Shown: positions 42,073 through 51,204 of the stretch, in pieces
Numbering within the stretch: the stretch's first letter is position 1
Layout: the number at the start of each line of letters is the position of its first letter
Translations under genes and position numbers: made by a program
The notes under the pieces: generated by a model
Seen by the model: only the letters and a program-made list of their open reading frames with translations
The model's database searches: none
What the model was told of the DNA's origin: nothing
NCBI GenBank assembly: GCA_947647505.1
Contig: CANSKO010000014.1
Location: 1-64,000, forward strand
DNA length: 64,000 nt
Reading direction: 5' to 3'
Source of the DNA: an uncultured Roseburia sp.
Lineage (GTDB): Bacteria; Bacillota; Clostridia; Lachnospirales; Lachnospiraceae

Positions 42073-43206
42073 CTAATTGCGCAGCGCGACAGCCGCGCTG
42101 TAATCGCCGTATACTTTCTTTCCGCTTTCGGATTTTACATACGCTCTGACTTTATAATAATACGTTCTGTCCGTTTTGAGTCCACTGGCGGACCATGTTG
42201 TCTTTTTCCCTTTTTGAATCGTTTTTAACGGCGTATACCTGCCATTTTTCTTTTTCCCGATGCATATCTGATATCCGCTTGCTTTCGCCGTCTTTTTCCA
42301 GGAAAACGTCGTTTTTGCGCCTGTTTTTCTTTTTATGGCGAATTTTTTTACTTTTGCAGGAGAAACGGTCGCTTTTACGATGGGGCTGTAAGCTCCGTAT
42401 ACCCTGCTGCCGTCCGCTTCCAGCTTATACGCGCGAATCCGAAACGCATACGACGTGCCGTAGCGGAATGTTCCGGAAAAGGCCGTTACATCGCCGTTAT
42501 CAATCAGCGCAATTTCACTGTCCTTCTGCGTCCTGGCATCGTGCTGGCACAGGCTGTATCCGCTTGCCCCTTCTACCTTCGTCCATTCAAAAATAATATT
42601 TTTCTTTCCCTTTTTTGCGGAAGCTTTCAAACGGGACTCTCCGACAATCGCCTGATTCTTTGGCGGCTCTGCGGCCTTCTCTTCATTTTTGACCAGAACG
42701 GAAGGCGCGTCTAAAGACGCCAGCATCTCTTCGTTGCCGCCGCTGTCTACATATTTGACAGACGGCTCTCCCTCTTCGCTCATATCCCCGGCGATTTCCA
42801 CCTGAACCTGATATTCGCTGCTGACCGGATCAAACGACAGCGTTCCGATTTTTGCATATTCGCTGCCTTTAAAGATATCCTGATCTTTTTTTCCGGAAAG
42901 AATCACGTCTACCAGATAGCTTCCCGCATCTTCCTGCGTAACAATTGTGTCTTTGACCGTGCCGGGGATCGCGTTTTCAAAATGAAACACAGGCTCTCCC
43001 ACCGTTCCGCCGGCAACCGTCATGCGAAGCTGCAGCCGCAGCGAAGTAATCGTTTCCGTCTTCCCTTCCGGAAGGTTGAGCGCTACAGATACGCTGTTCT
43101 TCTCTGCCGTGAGAATGCCGCTGCCGCTTTCCGCTGCGGCAGCATTAACCGGCATGACAAACATAAGTAAGCACACTACGGCTATATATTTCATCCAGTT
43201 TTTCAT
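42073..43206 (-). CDS. secreted protein with possible cohesin-like domain and two Fn3 domains
   Basis: A 377-residue exported protein. A signal peptide covers residues 1-25 (ending NAAAAES). Residues about 30-150 form an all-beta region (NSVSVALNLPEGKTETITSL, then YAKIGTLSFDP) resembling cohesin or related carbohydrate-module sandwiches; this is tentative. A short linker leads to two fibronectin III domains (about 190-290 and 292-377) with repeated VYGAYSP/VYGDYSA ends, similar to the Fn3 in the 27.9 kb secreted protein. No enzyme motif. Its ATG overlaps the stop of the M60 protease gene as ATGA, so the two are made together. Confidence 0.75.
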   Translation of the reverse strand: MKNWMKYIAVVCLLMFVMPVNAAAAESGSGILTAEKNSVSVALNLPEGKTETITSLRLQLRMTVAGGTVGEPVFHFENAIPGTVKDTIVTQEDAGSYLVDVILSGKKDQDIFKGSEYAKIGTLSFDPVSSEYQVQVEIAGDMSEEGEPSVKYVDSGGNEEMLASLDAPSVLVKNEEKAAEPPKNQAIVGESRLKASAKKGKKNIIFEWTKVEGASGYSLCQHDARTQKDSEIALIDNGDVTAFSGTFRYGTSYAFRIRAYKLEADGSRVYGAYSPIVKATVSPAKVKKFAIKRKTGAKTTFSWKKTAKASGYQICIGKKKNGRYTPLKTIQKGKKTTWSASGLKTDRTYYYKVRAYVKSESGKKVYGDYSAAVALRN

Positions 43207-46200
43207 TTGGCTCCTCCTTGTAACGTAATCTCCGGCAATGCATCCGGTATCGGAATGATATGCGTATCGCTGACAACGCGTTCACCTTCCAGCGTCAGCG
43301 CGTCATCCACGCGATACAGCTCGCCGCGCACGCTTCCCGCACGCTTCAGGCTATCCATATCCCACTGACCAGGCTCGACATAGTATACCCAGGTTCCGTC
43401 AGAAGTCTCTCCAAGATTGCCATGCTCCGGCACGTCGGCGAAAATCACCTGTTTTGCAAGCACGTTTCCGTCTTTTACGCCGATCACATCGCCCTGCGCA
43501 TCATACAGCACGACCATATTGTATGCCGGATTGCCTTTATATGTTCCGGTAAAAATCAGCGAGCCGGACGGTATCACATCTTCCGCGTTCTCTCCGTACT
43601 TATAATCGCCGGTCAGTACGCCAATCGCCGGCGTTCCGTCTTCTGAAGACATGAATTCCAGATTATCGCCGGACGGCCCGCAGATTTCGATTTCCCGAAT
43701 CGAAATGCTGCCGGACTGCGCAATCGTCAGCCTGAGATATCTTGCCTGATACGTGCCAATCCACTTATCCCGTTCCTCTTCCTTTACGGAATCAAACCAG
43801 ACGGTTGCCTCTTCCATCTGCGCTTCAATCGCATAATGCTCCTTGACAGGCGTCCATGTCTCTCCATCCTGGCTGACTTCAATCGTAAGGTCTGCCAGCG
43901 CGTCTCCTTCGTATTTCAGCGCCGTCACTTCCTCAACCTTGTGCATATCCACCGTAATGACTGCCGCATCGCCAGCCGTTCCGACATATGTGCCATCCGG
44001 CGTCCTGTCATTGTCCAGAATCTTTTCAATGCTGTTTACTTTCTTTTCTTCTACGCTTCCCGGATCGCTTTCATGATATCCGTTATCCGGATCTTCCTCA
44101 TCCGGCGCAACCGCCGTATCGTCTTCTGAAATCATATCCGTTTCAACCGTCCACGCCGATTTCTCAATCACGCCGTCTGTCTGAATCTTAACGGAACCCG
44201 CCGACTTCACATTGGAGTAATTCAGGTACTGATCGACAGCCCGAACTTCGTACTCCAGAACTCTGTTATTGATCGCGGAAACCGCATCGACGTAAACCGT
44301 AGTCTCCGCCGTGTCGATCGGAACAAATCCAATGACTTCTGTTTTCTTTTCTCCGTTTGCAATCATGCTGCGGCTGATCTCGTATCCGAGGATTAACGCT
44401 GCGTCCCGGTCCGTGGAAATCGTAATCTCCGCCTGATTGGATTTTGCAGCAACCGACGCCGTCGTCACCGCATCCTGATCCTTGATCGTTCCCGCTTCAT
44501 CCGGATGCGCAACGCGATAATCTCTTGCCGCATCGTTGATGTAATACAGCGCTTTTGTATCCGCTTCTCCGTACTGCAACGCATAGGCAATCGTCGCCTC
44601 ATCCGGCTGCATGCCCCAGCGCTCAAAGAATGGCAGAATGTTTTTCTCTGCGGCCGCACATGCAAGACGCATCAGATTCTGCTCCGATCCTCCATTCAGG
44701 GTAAGCCCTGGCTGCGGCGCTTTTCCAGGATTTCTGGAATACGTATCGACGCGTGCAAAAAACAGATTCTGGAACTGCTCTTCATACGTATCGTATATAT
44801 GCCTGTCGTCCGTCTGATTGTCGAACGCAAGGTGGAGCTGCCAGTACAGCGCAAGCTGCGTAAATACATTGGACGCGCGCCCGATGGAGCCGGAGGTTAC
44901 TTTATCGTATACATTTGCATACGTAAAACGCTGCTTTCCAGTCAAAAGCTGTGCAAAATAATTGTTCGTCACTTCTGCAACCGCATATGTGCCCTGATTG
45001 ATATCGTGGCCGATTTCATGCCCGATGCCCCATCCAAATCCGGACATATCGTTGGGCGCGCTTGCCAGAACCGTTTCATTCCACTCGATGCCGATATGAT
45101 TGCCGGACGCATACATAAACGCGCCTGCAAACATTCTCATATACCGAATATTCAGATGCTGCGCCGGCATTGCGTTATTGCCCCTGTCATTTCCGGCCGT
45201 ATCGCTTAATCCCTTATGATGATAAAACAGCTGCATCGTCTGTTCCATCGCCTGTAACGCAAGATCCAGCTTTGCGACCTTATCTTCTGCATTCTGAATT
45301 CCTGCCCAAACCTGTGTTGCGGGCACAGAATACATCATTTCACGCATCATAATGTCCGTTGTGTTTAAAACGCACGTTTTCGCATCATACGGATAATCTA
45401 CATTTTTATTGCCTGTATGCTTCTCCTCATGCGCAGCCTCAATCGTGCCAACATACTGCTCCAGCTGCTCCACATAGCTGCGAATCGCCTCCGTGCGTTC
45501 GCTTCCCGTTTTGCCATATACGCTCAGCGCCGGTATGCTGCTTCCGCCGCTGATGCGGATCGCATACTGATCCGACTCCTGATTGCCCGTATAAGCAACG
45601 TAAAGCTGTCCTCCATGCTCATACGCGCCGGACGTAATTTTCGGAACGGTAATTTCATTTCTTCCCACTTTCAGGTTGACCGATCTTGCAAAGCTGGAAG
45701 CTTCCGCATGATTCTGCGTAAATACAAGCTGAAGATTTGCAGCGCTTCCCGTCCGCTTCGTATTATGCCCTACATAAACCAGAAGGCTTTCCCCTTCGTA
45801 AACCGATCTGCCCAGCGGCTGCCATGCATTCAGTCCGCCAAATCCCAGATGACGGTCTTTCGCCGCCGTAATGCCATTTTCGACTTCATAAGACGGCGCA
45901 AGATTTTCGGAAAGAATTTCCCTTGCCGTCTGGATTTCCAGCTTCAGCTCGCTGTAAAGCGGATGCTTCTCGCCGCTGATTGCTTCCGGCGTCTCAAGAC
46001 GCGCTTCCAGCCCGTCGATCACCTCTTCCGTTACATCTTCCCGCAACGTCGTATGCATCTCATCCATATAAAGATTCATGATATCGTCTTCCAGTGAATC
46101 ATACATATGGAAACGAATCTCTCCTACCATCATGTCATTTCTGGAAGAAGCCCTTCCAAGACAGATATGGACTTTATTCGCCGTTACCGTTTCATCAAAT

Positions 46201-48398
46201 TTGATAATATAGAATGGATTGTTGTTTACATCCCGTTTCTCCAGCACGCGCGTGCCAACGATGCTCCTCGCCTCTCCATTCTCAGAGTTCCAGTATTCCA
46301 GTCTCGCATACTGCACGCCTTCTATCTGATCCGCAGCGGCAAACGTAATGTAATTCATCCTGTAATCGTTATCCAGCGTAATATAAAATCCTCTGTCATT
46401 CGCCGGATATGCTACGCCGTCATCCCAGTCTGACTTCACCCAGTAAGAAGCGTAGTTATCATCTACCAGTCCCCATGCGCTTCTTGGAGCCGTATCCAAC
46501 GGACTTCCGATCATTTTCGCGCCGTTGTGTCCGCCATATGTAGCCTCCGTAATATGCGCCGTCACCTTTCCTTCACCATTTGAAGTATTCAAAAGCATAT
46601 AATTCGGAAGCATCGGCGGAGCGTCGCTTTTTGTCACAGCCGTTGACACGATCGACGGCGCGCCCCATCCAAGCTGATTCCATCCTGTTACATAAACGGA
46701 ATACTCTACGCTATCTTCCAGTCCGCTGATGACGTAACGCGTCCCGCTGATCTTTCCGGCTCCATCCAGCGTCGGCGTAAATCCTTCCACAACCGGACGA
46801 TATGCCGTATCCGCTTCCTGCCTTTTCTTATAATACACCATGTATCCGTTTGCATCGTCCATATCCTTCCAGGAGACGCTGATGGAACGGTAGCCGCCTT
46901 CCGCCGTTACATGATCTGGCGGCGCAGGCGCTTTGGATGGCTGCGGCACGCCTGTTTTCTCCTCTGACCACGGACTGCTCCAGTCGCCGTTTACAGAGCG
47001 CACCTTTACTTTATATTCCGCAAAATTGACCAGCTTCTTGTCATTGATCGACGAAACTCTGTGCTGCGTTCCGGATACCCGGACAATCTGCGTTTCATTG
47101 CCCGCCTGATTCTTCACCGGACCGCTGATGCACACTTCATATCCCGTAATATTCGTCTGCGATCCCCAGCTGACCGTAAATCCCATGTTTTCGGACACCG
47201 GATTGTTCAAAACCGGAATATTCAGCTGCGGCGCAGGAATGCGCTCTTCCATATTATTGACGAATTCCACCTTTGCAATTTCGACAAGCGGCTCCGTCTT
47301 TTTCGTTCCTGTAATTTTAATCGTAACCCGCTTTACCGCAATCTGACTGCCGAAATCCAGCACGATAGAACCGTCCGCCTCCATTGTCATCCCTGCGGCC
47401 GCACGGCTCATGGCATATTTGACAAACGCAGACTGTTTGCGCGGGCTTTGCTTTAACGCTGTTTCCCCTGGCACAGCCGCCAGAGAAACAGGCATCGTTT
47501 TTTCCTGTCCGCTTTCATCGACATATACGACGATCGCTTCTCCGTCCGTAATTTCGCTGGACAGCATTCCATTCTCATCCGCAGCCGCCGGCGCCTGAAT
47601 TGCAATTCCTTCTACCGGAACGCTCTCCGCGTCATCCTCCGCCAGAATAAAATCCACTGCAACAGGATTTTCTTCTGAAATCGACGCCTCTGCATTCTGC
47701 GGCCGAAGCGTTACGACATCCGCGTGGTTTAAAAATCCCTCCATGCCTTCCGCCGTCGTGCCTTCCGCCGGCTGCATTGTTTTAACGACGCCATGCTTTT
47801 CTACGACCGAAGCGCGGCTCTCTCCCATGTTCTGCACCAGATATTGTAAATCGGCCAGATCTATCCTGCCGTCACTGTTGAGGTCAGAAGTCGGGTCTTC
47901 GGGGCTGATGCGGACATCCTCTAAAAGCTTCGCCTCGTCCATCGCATCGATCTGCCCGTCACCATTCACATCGCCCGACCGCATCCATCCGGGAACTGCA
48001 TTGCTTCCCGTCTCCATATTTATGGAACAAACTGTGATTTTGGAAATCCAGTTTTCTTCCGTATGTACTTTCTGCGTATAATCAGCAAACTTATCTGCCC
48101 GGATGGTAACGGTATAGTCCCCCGCCGCAACTTCAAACCTTGCTGTTTCACTGGAACTGCCGCCGTCAAACGTCAATTCCCTGCTCTGCTGTCTCTCATC
48201 GTCAATCTGCACCGTCACCTTTCCCTGATACGGAAAGATGCGTGAAGAACAGACCTCCACATCCAGAATGCTTCTGGCGGATGCGGCTTCCACAGCGTTC
48301 CTCTGCTCACGTTCTGCTCCATGCACCGGCACGGACATGCCCATCCAGGTCTGGAATGCCAGACATCCGGCGAGCAACATTGCCATACATCTTTTCAT
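43203..48398 (-). CDS. secreted M60-like (enhancin/mucinase) metalloprotease with dockerin
   Basis: A 1731-residue exported protein. The signal peptide ends near residue 27 (VHGAE). A type I dockerin-like domain lies at about 139-193, with two calcium loops DVNGDGQID and DLNSDGRID. Fibronectin III domains follow (about 400-600), then a discoidin/CBM32-like domain (about 615-760). The peptidase M60 domain has HEIGH at residue 1127 and the third ligand glutamate after it in AVAEVTNNYF (HExxH plus E). Another Fn3-like part and a second discoidin domain (about 1470-1610) follow. M60 enzymes cut O-glycosylated mucin-type proteins. The ATG at 48398 follows AAAGGAAAGG. Confidence 0.87.
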   Translation of the reverse strand: MKRCMAMLLAGCLAFQTWMGMSVPVHGAEREQRNAVEAASARSILDVEVCSSRIFPYQGKVTVQIDDERQQSRELTFDGGSSSETARFEVAAGDYTVTIRADKFADYTQKVHTEENWISKITVCSINMETGSNAVPGWMRSGDVNGDGQIDAMDEAKLLEDVRISPEDPTSDLNSDGRIDLADLQYLVQNMGESRASVVEKHGVVKTMQPAEGTTAEGMEGFLNHADVVTLRPQNAEASISEENPVAVDFILAEDDAESVPVEGIAIQAPAAADENGMLSSEITDGEAIVVYVDESGQEKTMPVSLAAVPGETALKQSPRKQSAFVKYAMSRAAAGMTMEADGSIVLDFGSQIAVKRVTIKITGTKKTEPLVEIAKVEFVNNMEERIPAPQLNIPVLNNPVSENMGFTVSWGSQTNITGYEVCISGPVKNQAGNETQIVRVSGTQHRVSSINDKKLVNFAEYKVKVRSVNGDWSSPWSEEKTGVPQPSKAPAPPDHVTAEGGYRSISVSWKDMDDANGYMVYYKKRQEADTAYRPVVEGFTPTLDGAGKISGTRYVISGLEDSVEYSVYVTGWNQLGWGAPSIVSTAVTKSDAPPMLPNYMLLNTSNGEGKVTAHITEATYGGHNGAKMIGSPLDTAPRSAWGLVDDNYASYWVKSDWDDGVAYPANDRGFYITLDNDYRMNYITFAAADQIEGVQYARLEYWNSENGEARSIVGTRVLEKRDVNNNPFYIIKFDETVTANKVHICLGRASSRNDMMVGEIRFHMYDSLEDDIMNLYMDEMHTTLREDVTEEVIDGLEARLETPEAISGEKHPLYSELKLEIQTAREILSENLAPSYEVENGITAAKDRHLGFGGLNAWQPLGRSVYEGESLLVYVGHNTKRTGSAANLQLVFTQNHAEASSFARSVNLKVGRNEITVPKITSGAYEHGGQLYVAYTGNQESDQYAIRISGGSSIPALSVYGKTGSERTEAIRSYVEQLEQYVGTIEAAHEEKHTGNKNVDYPYDAKTCVLNTTDIMMREMMYSVPATQVWAGIQNAEDKVAKLDLALQAMEQTMQLFYHHKGLSDTAGNDRGNNAMPAQHLNIRYMRMFAGAFMYASGNHIGIEWNETVLASAPNDMSGFGWGIGHEIGHDINQGTYAVAEVTNNYFAQLLTGKQRFTYANVYDKVTSGSIGRASNVFTQLALYWQLHLAFDNQTDDRHIYDTYEEQFQNLFFARVDTYSRNPGKAPQPGLTLNGGSEQNLMRLACAAAEKNILPFFERWGMQPDEATIAYALQYGEADTKALYYINDAARDYRVAHPDEAGTIKDQDAVTTASVAAKSNQAEITISTDRDAALILGYEISRSMIANGEKKTEVIGFVPIDTAETTVYVDAVSAINNRVLEYEVRAVDQYLNYSNVKSAGSVKIQTDGVIEKSAWTVETDMISEDDTAVAPDEEDPDNGYHESDPGSVEEKKVNSIEKILDNDRTPDGTYVGTAGDAAVITVDMHKVEEVTALKYEGDALADLTIEVSQDGETWTPVKEHYAIEAQMEEATVWFDSVKEEERDKWIGTYQARYLRLTIAQSGSISIREIEICGPSGDNLEFMSSEDGTPAIGVLTGDYKYGENAEDVIPSGSLIFTGTYKGNPAYNMVVLYDAQGDVIGVKDGNVLAKQVIFADVPEHGNLGETSDGTWVYYVEPGQWDMDSLKRAGSVRGELYRVDDALTLEGERVVSDTHIIPIPDALPEITLQGGAK

Positions 48399-48496
48399 TT
48401 TTCCTTTCCTTTCTTCACCAAAGCGCGCCTGAAAACGGCTGATTTTCAAACGCGCCTCAACAATATTGGACCTGTGCCAAAAAACGGCATAGAGCT

Positions 48497-48505
48497 ATTA
48501 TAGCA
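48497..48505 (-). promoter_or_regulatory. extended -10 promoter of the M60 operon
   Basis: Minus-strand TTGTGCTATAATA with perfect TATAAT at 48497-48502 and TGC before it; a -35 is not obvious. The remaining gap 48399-48705 otherwise holds only the DJ-1 gene promoter. Confidence 0.6.
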
Positions 48506-48612
48506 CAATTTTTCAAATTTTACATATTTTTTTCATTTTCGCCGGACTTTGCCATACAGACGCCCTGAATGCTTCCGTCTGTCGGCCGTCCGCCTGAAAA
48601 CGAGAATAAAAA

Positions 48613-48641
48613 TTGCCGTATGAAGCAATTTATGTTATTCT
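48613..48641 (+). promoter_or_regulatory. promoter of the DJ-1/CYTH operon
   Basis: TTGCCG (48613-48618) and TATTCT (48636-48641), spacer 17, about 60 bases before the DJ-1 start codon. Confidence 0.55.
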
Positions 48642-48705
48642 GAATCAAACGAAGCAGAAAACACCATTCCCGCAAAGACATTGTATTTTAGAAGGAGGTA
48701 CTTTT

Positions 48706-49287
48706 ATGAGCAAAACGGGCATTTTTATGGCAAATGGCTGCGAAGAAATCGAAGGCCTGACCGTCGTAGACATTCTGCGGCGCGCCGAACTGGAAATTGA
48801 AATGATTTCCATTCAGAGCACAACGTCCATAACGGGTTCCCACGGCATCACATTTCTGGCGGACGCGCTGTATGAAGACGTAAATTTTGACGCGCTTGAC
48901 GCGATCGTGCTGCCCGGCGGAATGCCTGGAACCCTGCATCTTGGCAGACATGCCGGCGTAATGAGCGTCATTCAGAAATTTGCCGAAGAAAACAAGCTGA
49001 TTGCCGCCATCTGCGCGGCTCCTTCCATCCCCGGCGCGGCAGGGATCCTAAGCGGCAGACGCGCCGTGTGCCATCCGGGATTTGAAGAAAAGCTGAAGGG
49101 CGCCATCGTCTCCGAAGACGCGGTTATGACAGACGGCAATTTCATCACCAGCCGGGGCATGGGCACGGCGATCGACTTTGCGCTTGCCATCGTCCGGTAT
49201 TTCAAAGACGATGCCGCCGTTTGCGATCTGAAGCAAAAACTCGTATATCAACAGGAGCCAGCATGGAAATCGAACGCAAATATTTAA
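48706..49287 (+). CDS. DJ-1/PfpI family protein (YajL/ThiJ-like)
   Basis: A 193-residue protein of the DJ-1 branch: MANGCEEIEGLTVVDILRRA contains the conserved glutamate after a Gly-Cys-Glu-Glu-Ile motif, and the elbow cysteine lies in IAAICAAPSIP. GGMPGTLHL and ITSRGMGTAIDFAL complete the pattern. Members act as glyoxalase-like or stress proteins; the exact reaction is debated. AAGGAGG lies before the ATG at 48706. The CYTH gene starts 25 bases before its stop, so the two overlap and are cotranscribed. Confidence 0.9.
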   Translation: MSKTGIFMANGCEEIEGLTVVDILRRAELEIEMISIQSTTSITGSHGITFLADALYEDVNFDALDAIVLPGGMPGTLHLGRHAGVMSVIQKFAEENKLIAAICAAPSIPGAAGILSGRRAVCHPGFEEKLKGAIVSEDAVMTDGNFITSRGMGTAIDFALAIVRYFKDDAAVCDLKQKLVYQQEPAWKSNANI

Positions 49288-49709
49288 TCAAAAAGCTGCC
49301 GGACGACTATGCGTCCTATCCGCATCAGGATATTGAGCAGGGATATTTATCCACAAAGCCGGTGGTGCGCGTCCGCAAAGCCGACGAAACGTATTTTCTG
49401 ACCTACAAAGGCTCCGGTCTTATGATCCGGGAGGAATACAATCTTCCTCTGACCAGGGAGGCGTACCTGCACCTGCGCCAGAAAACGGACGGCGTTTTGA
49501 TCCACAAAACGCGCTACCGGATCCCCTGGAAGGCGTATACCATAGAGCTGGACGTATTTGCAGACGCCCTTGCGCCGCTGCTTCTGGCTGAAGTGGAATT
49601 CCCTTCCGAAGAGGCGGCCAACGCGTTTGTCCCGCCGGACTGGTTTGGAGAAGACGTTACGTTCTCCCCATCCTACCATAACAGCGCGCTCAGCCAAAAA
49701 AACGCCTGA
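49263..49709 (+). CDS. CYTH-domain protein (inorganic triphosphatase-like)
   Basis: A 148-residue protein forming a CYTH triphosphate tunnel. The defining start EIERKYLI (ExExK) is present, followed by a series of charged strands: VRVRKADETYFLTYKG, EEYNLPL, KTRYRIPW, ELDVF and EVEFPSEEAA. Members cleave tripolyphosphate or thiamine triphosphate. It overlaps the DJ-1 gene by 25 bases, with the ribosome site CAGGAG inside that gene. A thiamine link is tempting because a thiT remnant follows, but the two are separated by a foreign-looking element. Confidence 0.87.
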   Translation: MEIERKYLIKKLPDDYASYPHQDIEQGYLSTKPVVRVRKADETYFLTYKGSGLMIREEYNLPLTREAYLHLRQKTDGVLIHKTRYRIPWKAYTIELDVFADALAPLLLAEVEFPSEEAANAFVPPDWFGEDVTFSPSYHNSALSQKNA

Positions 49710-49760
49710 CTTCCCCTGCCCGGACTGTTATAGCCGTCATGTGAAAATAAAATATTCTGC

Positions 49761-49930
49761 TAGAGCGTGTTTGAAAAATGCTTTCTGACAGATGTGCGAC
49801 CCACTTAGTGGGAGATTTGCGCCAAATAAGGGAGGCGTAGCGGGCTACGCTGAGGATTCTTGACCTGTGCAATCGGGAAAACAGGCAAGTGGTTGGTGTA
49901 GCTATTTGCGCAACGATGTACTAGGGGCGC
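49761..49930. repeat. unexplained structured DNA element, possible dispersed repeat or MITE-like
   Basis: About 170 bases without an ORF or any known riboswitch. It begins near TAGAGCGTGTTTGAAAAATG and contains a palindrome CCCACTTAGTGGG (about 49800), a 7-bp hairpin GCGTAGC/GCTACGC (about 49839-49854) and two copies of ATTTGCGC near its two ends. It lies between the end of the CYTH gene and the broken 5' end of a thiT remnant, which suggests it moved in or was brought by recombination. The text resembles dispersed intergenic repeats I associate with Lachnospiraceae genomes, but this is recalled and not checked. Confidence 0.4.
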
Positions 49931-49944
49931 CGTTTGGCTGAGAG

Positions 49945-50352
49945 ATGAAAATCAAGCTCTTTTCCCTTCCGATGGGAGGCTCGGTCACGCTTTTTTCCAT
50001 GCTCTTTCTCGTGCTGATCGGCCACTGGTACGGGCCTTCGGCCGGAATAACAACGGGCGTTCGGCGCGCTCGGGCTGTCCGGTTCTTCCGGAAAAAGAAA
50101 GGCGGCCTGATAGCCGGATATATTGCCGGCGTGACCGGAAGGTTTTTGTTCGCCTTTTTGTCCGACTGGATGTTCTTCGGCTCCTACGGGGCGGATTACG
50201 GCATGAGCGGCCCGGCCTACTCGCTGGCTTACAACGGCTCCTGCTTATTTGTGGAAGCCGCCCTCACGCTGATCGTCATCCTCCTTCCGTCGGTACGAAA
50301 AGCCCTGGAGCAGATAAAGAAAAAAGCCTGGGAAAGCTCCTTAGAAGCTTGA
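49945..50352 (+). pseudogene. thiT: remnant of thiamine transporter S component ThiT
   Basis: The 135-residue reading frame contains two blocks typical of ThiT: KLFSLPMGGSVTLFSML..VLIG near the start and FGSYG..GPAYSLAYNGSCLF..EAALTL near the end. Intact ThiT has about 170-200 residues with six helices. The first helix is missing, and between GITTG and FFRKKK about 25-35 residues are gone; the DNA there encodes AFGALGLSG in a shifted frame, revealing a one-base loss as well as a larger deletion. Thiamine-binding residues of the lost loop are absent, so it should be inactive. No TPP riboswitch precedes it. Confidence 0.75.
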
Positions 50353-50479
50353 TCTGCCCGTATCCTTCGCGATGACGAGGCGAACGGCCGTCTCCATGTC
50401 AGTATCGTCTTTTTGCGGTTTCAATGCGCAGCTTCTTATCATTATCATAATTTAGAAATAATTAATTATTTTGTTTTTC

Positions 50480-51070
50480 CTATCTCCGAAATCGCGTCGT
50501 TTCAAATTTCTGCATCATGCGCACGCTGCTTAACAGCTGCTGATAGCGGTCATCTGTGCCGCCCTCCGGTATCACAAGATCCAAAACCACTGCAAAATCA
50601 TCAATCAGCCGGTCGGTAATGGAATCGCCCAGATTTTTGATCAGCTGATATTTCTGCTCCAGCGTATCGGCGTCAAGAAACTGCAGCAGCAGCGGATTCG
50701 CCCGCTCTTCCACGCCCTCTTCCACCGCATCGGACGCTGACGGCCGCCGCGCAGACGCATCTTCTGTCTGCCGCACAGACCGCGCCGGCTCCGCCGCATG
50801 CACCGGCACTTCCTCCGCCGTCTTCTTCTCCGGCGCCGCCACAATCCGCTCAAAACGGTATCGCTGCGCGGCATCCGGATATTTCGCATGATCCACTTCG
50901 CTCATAAACTGCGCAAGCGTCCGGACGTAGCATGCATACTCTCCATACAGCGCCTGATATACCACCATGCGCTCTCCCGTCTCCGCATGCTTCGCCACGC
51001 ACAAAACCTGATATCGCTTATGTTTAAAATGCATATACCTCTCCCCTGGCATTGGCATGTGTCTGTCCAT
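50480..51070 (-). CDS. DUF1653 domain protein
   Basis: A 196-residue cytosolic protein. The first 70 residues form the DUF1653 domain: PMPGERYMHFKHKRYQVL, AKHAETGERMVVYQALYG and YVRTLAQFMSEVD. Its function is unknown. An Ala/Glu/Arg-rich spacer follows, then a C-terminal helical part (LLLQFLDADTLEQKYQLIKNL) often seen attached to DUF1653 in Lachnospiraceae. AAAGGAAG lies before the ATG. It diverges from the potassium transporter genes. Confidence 0.82.
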   Translation of the reverse strand: MDRHMPMPGERYMHFKHKRYQVLCVAKHAETGERMVVYQALYGEYACYVRTLAQFMSEVDHAKYPDAAQRYRFERIVAAPEKKTAEEVPVHAAEPARSVRQTEDASARRPSASDAVEEGVEERANPLLLQFLDADTLEQKYQLIKNLGDSITDRLIDDFAVVLDLVIPEGGTDDRYQQLLSSVRMMQKFETTRFRR

Positions 51071-51137
51071 TTGAAGTCACTTCCTTTATCAAAAAATTCA
51101 AATCTTATCTATCATAGCATAATTTTCACAAAAAATA

Positions 51138-51166
51138 TAGACAAAAAACGCGCATATACTTATAAT
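51138..51166 (+). promoter_or_regulatory. promoter of the Trk/Ktr operon
   Basis: TAGACA (51138-51143) and perfect TATAAT (51161-51166), spacer 17. No c-di-AMP riboswitch is seen in the short leader. Confidence 0.7.
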
Positions 51167-51204
51167 AGGTTCCATCTGAATGACAGAAAGGGCGTCTGAT
51201 ATCC

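Noticed and set aside
49761-49944. Possible TPP riboswitch before the thiT remnant
   Set aside because: The conserved TPP core text is absent; only a chance CTGAGAG lies near the start codon.
50341-50420. Minus-strand frame containing DMETAVRLVIAKDTG, ending at a stop near 50345
   Set aside because: It looks faintly protein-like and may be a remnant, but it is under 30 codons, has no start and no family I could name.
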